9,746 nt of DNA from JBNLBT01 sp050303435. GTDB taxonomy: Bacteria; Pseudomonadota; Gammaproteobacteria; Xanthomonadales; Marinicellaceae. The notes beneath the pieces are model-generated. The model ran no database searches, was not told the origin of the DNA, and worked only from the letters and a program-made list of their open reading frames with translations. Shown here piece by piece: positions 5,768 to 9,746 of this stretch. The DNA lies in the NCBI GenBank assembly GCA_050303435.1, contig JBNLBT010000117.1, forward strand, positions 1-9,746, read 5' to 3'. The position numbers and the translations under genes are program-made. The first letter of the stretch is position 1, and each line of letters starts with the position of its first letter.

Positions 5768-6940
5768 ATGAGTGACCAAGAAGACAAGCCAGAAGCCCTC
5801 GATGCCGCGCCCGAAGAGCGCGTAGATGCGCCCGTTGAACAGGCCGTTGAGAAATCAACTCCACGCGGCGGTGGTGGCGTCACGCTGGCCGTGCTGCTGG
5901 CACTGGCAGCCGCGGCCGCGGCCGCCTACGCGGTGTGGCAAACCCAGCGCATCGGCGGTGCACTGGACGCCGTGCCCGAGGCGCAGGCCCTGGCGCGCAT
6001 GGACACGCGCATTGAGCAACTGCAGCAGCAGAGCGAGGCTTTGCAGGCCACCGATGCACGTTTGCGCGAAGACATCGTGGCCTACCGCCAGGCCCTGACG
6101 GAAAGTTTCAACGACGCGGTCAGCGACCTCAACGATGTGCGTGAAAGCGCCGGCACAGGCCACAACAACGAAGCGCTGCTGATGCGCCTGAACGCACTGG
6201 AAGCCGCACTCAATGACGCCGCTGCGGACGGTCAGGGGGCGGCCGTGGACGGCGCGGCGTTGCTGGGCATTGAACAGCGACTGGATGGTCAGGCCCGCCG
6301 CGCGGCGGGCGACATCGGCCGCCTGCAATTTGGCCTGCTCAGGCAACTGTTGTCTGTGGCGCAGTGGCAGCACAGCGCGGGCCGGGTGAATGAACTGCAC
6401 AGCAGCCTGGAACAATTGGCCGAATTGGCCGAAGGCGGTCCGCAACTGGCCGGGCTGAAACAATTGACCCTGGATTACATGCGTCGCCTGGAAGCGGTCG
6501 ATGTGCCGGATGTGGACGCACTGCGTGCACAACTGGACACGCTGCGCGATGGCCTGACTGAAGCGCCGGCCGTGAAGCAAGCGCCGGCAGAACAAGACCC
6601 TGAAGAATCCGGCTGGTTGGGTCGCTGGGTCAAAATTCGCAAGGTCGACGAGGCGCAGCAAAACCCCGCGTGGTCGGGCGACCGGCAAAGCCTGCGTGCG
6701 CAGGCGATGCAACACCTGAGCCTGGCGCGGCTGGCCTTGAATCTCAGAGAGCAAGCGCTGTGGCGCGGGCAACTGCAGCAGGCCGCCGATGCACTGCGGG
6801 GACTCGAAGGTGCAAACGCACAAACCGTGCAAACCTTGGAGGCGCTCTCGCGCAGCGCCGTGCGGCCGACCGTGCCACCGCTGGATGCGCTCAGCGATGC
6901 GTTGGAGAACGCCAGCGCCGGCTGGGCCCAGACGCCATGA
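5768..6940 (+). CDS. hemX: HemX family membrane-anchored heme biosynthesis accessory protein
   Basis: This is a 390-residue single-pass inner-membrane protein. Residues 1-37 are an acidic cytoplasmic tail and 38-57 are the membrane helix, with a run of seven alanines (47-53). About 76-126 is predicted coiled coil, rich in Leu, Gln and Glu. The remainder is the periplasmic-type HemX domain, with the diagnostic GWLGRWVKIRKVD at 282-294 followed by a helical C-terminus. Family members are often labelled uroporphyrinogen-III C-methyltransferase, but no SAM-binding motif is present and a scaffold or regulatory role is more likely. The ATG at 5768 is chosen because the longer frame runs back into ggt and would place extra residues before the acidic tail. 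No clear ribosome site precedes it. It overlaps hemY by ATGA. The usual upstream partners hemC and hemD are absent. Confidence 0.9.
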   Translation: MSDQEDKPEALDAAPEERVDAPVEQAVEKSTPRGGGGVTLAVLLALAAAAAAAYAVWQTQRIGGALDAVPEAQALARMDTRIEQLQQQSEALQATDARLREDIVAYRQALTESFNDAVSDLNDVRESAGTGHNNEALLMRLNALEAALNDAAADGQGAAVDGAALLGIEQRLDGQARRAAGDIGRLQFGLLRQLLSVAQWQHSAGRVNELHSSLEQLAELAEGGPQLAGLKQLTLDYMRRLEAVDVPDVDALRAQLDTLRDGLTEAPAVKQAPAEQDPEESGWLGRWVKIRKVDEAQQNPAWSGDRQSLRAQAMQHLSLARLALNLREQALWRGQLQQAADALRGLEGANAQTVQTLEALSRSAVRPTVPPLDALSDALENASAGWAQTP

Positions 6941-8118
6941 AAAAAGGTCTGATCATCGGCCTCACCATCGCCGCCGTGCTGCTGCTGTCTTTTCTGGCAC
7001 CGCGCGTGATCAACAACCCCGGCGTGCTGGTGCTGACCGTGGCCGGCTATCAGATCGAGATGAGCCTGTTGTTTGCCGCAGGCGCGGTGCTGACGCTGTT
7101 CATCGGGCTGTGGCTGGTGATCGCACTGCTGCGTGCACCCGGACTAACCTGGCGCAAATTGCGCCACAACAACAGCCGCAGCCGCTTCAATGCCGGCCTG
7201 CTGGCACTGAGCGAAGGCAAATGGCGGCGCGCGGAAAAGCTGCTGGTCAAATCCGCCAGCGACAGCCCCAACCCGGAACTCAGCTACATGGCCGCGGCGC
7301 GTGCCGCGGTGGCGCAAAATAAACTGACCGAAGCCGAAGCACACCTGGATCGCGCCGAGGAAATGATTGACAACCCCTTGACCGTGGATTTGACCCGCTG
7401 TGAGTTGTGGCTGCGCAACGGCCAGGCCGAACGCGCCATTCCGCTGCTGCAGCAGGTGCTCAGGTCCTACCCCAACAACCCGCGCGCGGTGCGCCTGCTG
7501 ACACAGGCTTCACAGCAGGGGCAACACTGGGCGACACTCAAGTCGATCCTGCCCAAAGCGCGCAAACTGGCTTTGCTCTCGCCGCAGCAAAGCGCAGAGA
7601 TGGCACAGCAGTCCAACCGCAACATGCTCTCAGGCGCCAGCGACAAAGCGCAGCTGCAACGCGTCTGGGACGGACTGAATAAAAGCGAACAAAGCGAACT
7701 GATCGCCGAGTACTGCCGCCGCGGCATCGAACTGGGTGATTACACCGCGGTCACCGAAGCGATAGAAAAACAACAGAAAAAAAATTATTCCAGCGAACTG
7801 GTGTGGTTTTGGTCGCAGTTGCCACACAACCTCAACCACCGCATCAAGGTGGCGGAAAAATGGCGTCAGCAACACCCGCAGGACGGCGCCGTGCTCGACA
7901 CACTGGGGCACCTGTACATGGACAAACAGCGCCCGCAAGACGCCGAAACGGTGTGGCTAGAAGCGCTCAAACACCAACCCAGCTCGGCCCTGTATCAGCA
8001 ACTGGGCGCGCTGTATCAAAACCGCGGTGAAAGCGACCGCGCGCTGCACTTTTTCCAGCAGGCCAATCAGCCGCCCGGCGCAGTGCGGTTATTGCCGAAT
8101 ACAGAATCCGGCGACTGA
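6937..8118 (+). CDS. hemY: HemY family TPR membrane protein of heme biosynthesis
   Basis: This 393-residue protein matches gammaproteobacterial HemY. It has two N-terminal membrane helices (about 4-22 and 42-65) joined by the segment with NPGVLVLTVAGYQIEMS (27-43). A basic stretch, WRKLRHNNSRSRFNAGLLAL (72-91), follows, and then a long helical-repeat domain. TPR-like units are clear near 84-107, 116-143, 149-180 and 317-378 (for example LGHLYMDKQRPQDAETVWLEAL and LGALYQNRGESDRALHFFQQA, each near consensus). It is not the protoporphyrinogen oxidase that shares the symbol in Bacillus. The function is thought to be coordination of late heme-synthesis enzymes at the membrane. The start ATG overlaps the hemX stop (ATGA), so translation is probably coupled. 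A run of eight A (7777-7784) lies in the gene, but the frame stays intact. Confidence 0.93.
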   Translation: MKKGLIIGLTIAAVLLLSFLAPRVINNPGVLVLTVAGYQIEMSLLFAAGAVLTLFIGLWLVIALLRAPGLTWRKLRHNNSRSRFNAGLLALSEGKWRRAEKLLVKSASDSPNPELSYMAAARAAVAQNKLTEAEAHLDRAEEMIDNPLTVDLTRCELWLRNGQAERAIPLLQQVLRSYPNNPRAVRLLTQASQQGQHWATLKSILPKARKLALLSPQQSAEMAQQSNRNMLSGASDKAQLQRVWDGLNKSEQSELIAEYCRRGIELGDYTAVTEAIEKQQKKNYSSELVWFWSQLPHNLNHRIKVAEKWRQQHPQDGAVLDTLGHLYMDKQRPQDAETVWLEALKHQPSSALYQQLGALYQNRGESDRALHFFQQANQPPGAVRLLPNTESGD

Positions 8119-8120
8119 GC

Positions 8121-8154
8121 GCCCATCAGAACCTGTTCCCGGGCCCTAATGGGC
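8121..8154. repeat. Inverted repeat in the hemY/polA convergent junction
   Basis: GCCCAT (8121-8126) pairs with ATGGGC (8149-8154), and GAAC (8129-8132) pairs with GTTC (8135-8138) inside the loop. The right arm overlaps the end of polA. No T run follows on either strand, so I do not call it an intrinsic terminator. It is the only structure in the 27-base gap and might limit converging transcription. Confidence 0.3.
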
Positions 8155-9746
8155 TTCGTCCCAGTTGTCTCCAATGCCGCCGTGCACGGTCAATGGCACC
8201 GACAGATCCGCGGCGTTTTGCATCAGTTCGCAGACCCGCGCGTTCATCGCTTCGGCCGCTTCGCGGCGCACTTCAAACACCAGTTCATCGTGCACCTGCA
8301 TGATCAAGCGGATGTCGCGATGCTCGCCCAGCGCCCGGTCGCAGCCAATCATGGCCATTTTAATGATGTCTGCAGCGGTGCCCTGCAAAGGTGCGTTGAT
8401 GGCGGCGCGTTCCGACGCGGCGCGCACCCGTGCATTGCGGCTGTTGATGTCGGGAAAATACAGCCGGCGACCGTACAGCGTGTCCAGGTGGCCCTGATCG
8501 CGCACGGTTTGCTTGGTGGCTTCCATGAAATCGCGCACCCCCGGAAAGCGGCTGAAGTATTGTTCGATGTAATCCGCGGCCTGGGCGCGGTCAATGCCGA
8601 GCTGTTTGGCCAGACCAAACGCCGACATGCCGTACATGAGACCGAAATTGATCGCCTTGGCAGCGCGCCGGTGTTCAGCATCAACGGCATCCAAGGACAC
8701 CGAAAACACCTGAGAGGCGGTTTGGCTGTGAATGTCCACGCCCTCACTGAAGGCCTGCAGCATGCCGGCGTCCTGTGACATGTGCGCCATCAGGCGCAAT
8801 TCGATCTGCGAATAATCCGCCGCCAGGATGCACCAGCCTGCTGGCGCCACAAAGGCCTGGCGAATGGCCCGCCCTTCGGCCGTGCGTATCGGAATGTTCT
8901 GCAGGTTGGGGTTGGACGAAGACAAGCGGCCGGTGGCGGCCACCGCCTGATGATACGAGGTGTGCACGCGGCCGGTGTCCGGGTTGATTTCCAGCGGCAA
9001 CTTGTCGGTGTAGGTGGATTTCAGCTTGCTCAAGCTGCGGTGACGCAGCACCAGCGCCGGCAACGCGTGATCCACGGCCAGATCCTGCAACACCTCTTCG
9101 GCGGTGGACGGTTGCCCGGTGGGGGTTTTTTTCAGCACCGGCAGTTGTTGTTTGGTGAACAGAATTTCACTCAGTTGCGAGGGCGAATTGAGGTTGAATT
9201 CCTCACCCGCCTGCGCCCAGGCCCGCGCCTGAATGTCCTGCATTTCTTCACCCAGTTGCGCACTTTGCCGCTGCAGATTGTCCGGGTCGATCAGCACCCC
9301 GGTTTGTTCCATGCGCGCCAGAATCAGCGCCAGCGGCATTTCCACTTCAGTGAAAATGCGTTGCTGTCCGGGCAGTTTCTGTAACTTCGGCCACAGCGTC
9401 TGATGCAGTTGCAGCGTGATGTCGGCGTCTTCCGCGGCGTATTGCGCCGCCTGCGCCAGCGGCACTTCGTCGAAACCGATCTGCTTGGCGCCTTTGCCGC
9501 AGATGTCTTCGTACTTGACGGTTTTTTTCTGCAAGTGCAAATCAGCCAAGGTGTCCATGTCATGTCGTGAAGCCGAGGCATTGAGCACATAGGATTCCAG
9601 CATGGTGTCAAAATCCAGGCGATCGGGCACGTGCCGGCCGCGCGACAGCACATTCAGGTCGTATTTGAAATGCTGGCCCACCAGCGTCACCTTTTTAAGC
9701 ACCGGCATCAAGGCGCTCAGCACATCATCCAGCGGCAATTGCCCTT
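8146..9746 (-). CDS. polA: DNA polymerase I, C-terminal part (cut by right edge)
   Basis: The 532 visible residues align with about positions 397-928 of E. coli Pol I: most of the 3'-5' exonuclease domain and all of the polymerase domain. Exo II (VGQHFKYD) and Exo III (YAAED) keep their aspartates and tyrosine, so proofreading is probably active; Exo I and the 5' nuclease lie outside. Polymerase motif A is DYSQIELR (E. coli D705). The O helix is RRAAKAINFGLMYG, with the equivalents of R754, K758, F762 and Y766. Motif C is QVHDELVFEV (D882). The phenylalanine at the F762 position predicts normal discrimination against dideoxynucleotides. The protein ends NWDEAH, as in the family. The frame continues to the window edge (Gly-Gln precede the TTG at 9738), so no start is present here. 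It functions in Okazaki fragment processing and repair synthesis and converges on hemY. Confidence 0.98.
   Translation of the reverse strand, partial: GQLPLDDVLSALMPVLKKVTLVGQHFKYDLNVLSRGRHVPDRLDFDTMLESYVLNASASRHDMDTLADLHLQKKTVKYEDICGKGAKQIGFDEVPLAQAAQYAAEDADITLQLHQTLWPKLQKLPGQQRIFTEVEMPLALILARMEQTGVLIDPDNLQRQSAQLGEEMQDIQARAWAQAGEEFNLNSPSQLSEILFTKQQLPVLKKTPTGQPSTAEEVLQDLAVDHALPALVLRHRSLSKLKSTYTDKLPLEINPDTGRVHTSYHQAVAATGRLSSSNPNLQNIPIRTAEGRAIRQAFVAPAGWCILAADYSQIELRLMAHMSQDAGMLQAFSEGVDIHSQTASQVFSVSLDAVDAEHRRAAKAINFGLMYGMSAFGLAKQLGIDRAQAADYIEQYFSRFPGVRDFMEATKQTVRDQGHLDTLYGRRLYFPDINSRNARVRAASERAAINAPLQGTAADIIKMAMIGCDRALGEHRDIRLIMQVHDELVFEVRREAAEAMNARVCELMQNAADLSVPLTVHGGIGDNWDEAH

Noticed and set aside
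4444..5883. Long open frame (479 codons) on the minus strand opposite the ggt-like gene and the start of hemX
   Set aside because: It is antisense to a well-supported family member. The composition (many Arg, Ala, His and Gln, no motifs) is typical of a shadow frame in GC-rich coding DNA.
6670..6936. Longer hemY start at 6670
   Set aside because: The extra 89 residues are Arg/Ala-rich shadow sequence of hemX. The ATG at 6937 gives the standard two-helix HemY N-terminus.
7777..7784. Run of eight A in hemY, considered as a programmed frameshift site
   Set aside because: The in-frame reading is AAA AAA AAT without a proper slippery heptamer, and the protein continues normally in the same frame.
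9736..9738. TTG at 9738 as the start of a short DNA polymerase
   Set aside because: The frame remains open to the window edge and the sequence aligns in the middle of the exonuclease domain, so this is an internal leucine codon.

Overview
The window looks like ordinary chromosome from a GC-rich gammaproteobacterium. HemX and HemY family proteins are essentially confined to beta- and gammaproteobacteria, and the partial PolA, HemL and DedA-type proteins fit that placement. The genus cannot be told from the sequence. I see no mobile element, CRISPR array, tRNA or rRNA. Genes are tightly packed and no intergenic gap exceeds about 110 bases.

Layout, left to right. Positions 1-87 are the last 28 codons of an unidentified plus-strand gene. 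A perfect TATAAT (162-167) leads to a gene for a small exported SAM-fold methyltransferase-like protein (197-949, +). It meets a minus-strand pair head on: hemL (4213-2930), followed two bases later by a three-part membrane protein with DedA, PAP2-like and LssY_C domains (2927-1020). The convergent junction holds two hairpins. hemL is divided from a divergent gamma-glutamyltransferase-like gene (4303-5724, +) by an 89-base region whose two promoters physically overlap. Next come hemX (5768-6940) and hemY (6937-8118), overlapping by ATGA, behind an extended -10 element at the end of the ggt gene. hemY converges on polA (minus strand, 8146 to beyond the right edge), of which only the Klenow-like part is visible.

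How the genes may work together: hemL makes 5-aminolevulinate, the first committed tetrapyrrole precursor, and HemX and HemY are membrane-anchored accessory proteins of heme synthesis, so the middle of the window is loosely a heme locus. hemC and hemD, which usually precede hemX-hemY in gammaproteobacteria, are not there; a ggt-like gene occupies that position. The membrane protein downstream of hemL is probably co-transcribed and translationally coupled with it.

No clearly new system is visible. The items most worth a second look are the PAP2-like segment that has lost its catalytic histidines inside the DedA/LssY_C protein, the compact GGT-like enzyme without a signal peptide and without the usual glutamate-binding arginine, the methyltransferase fold behind a signal peptide, and the interlocked hemL/ggt promoters.
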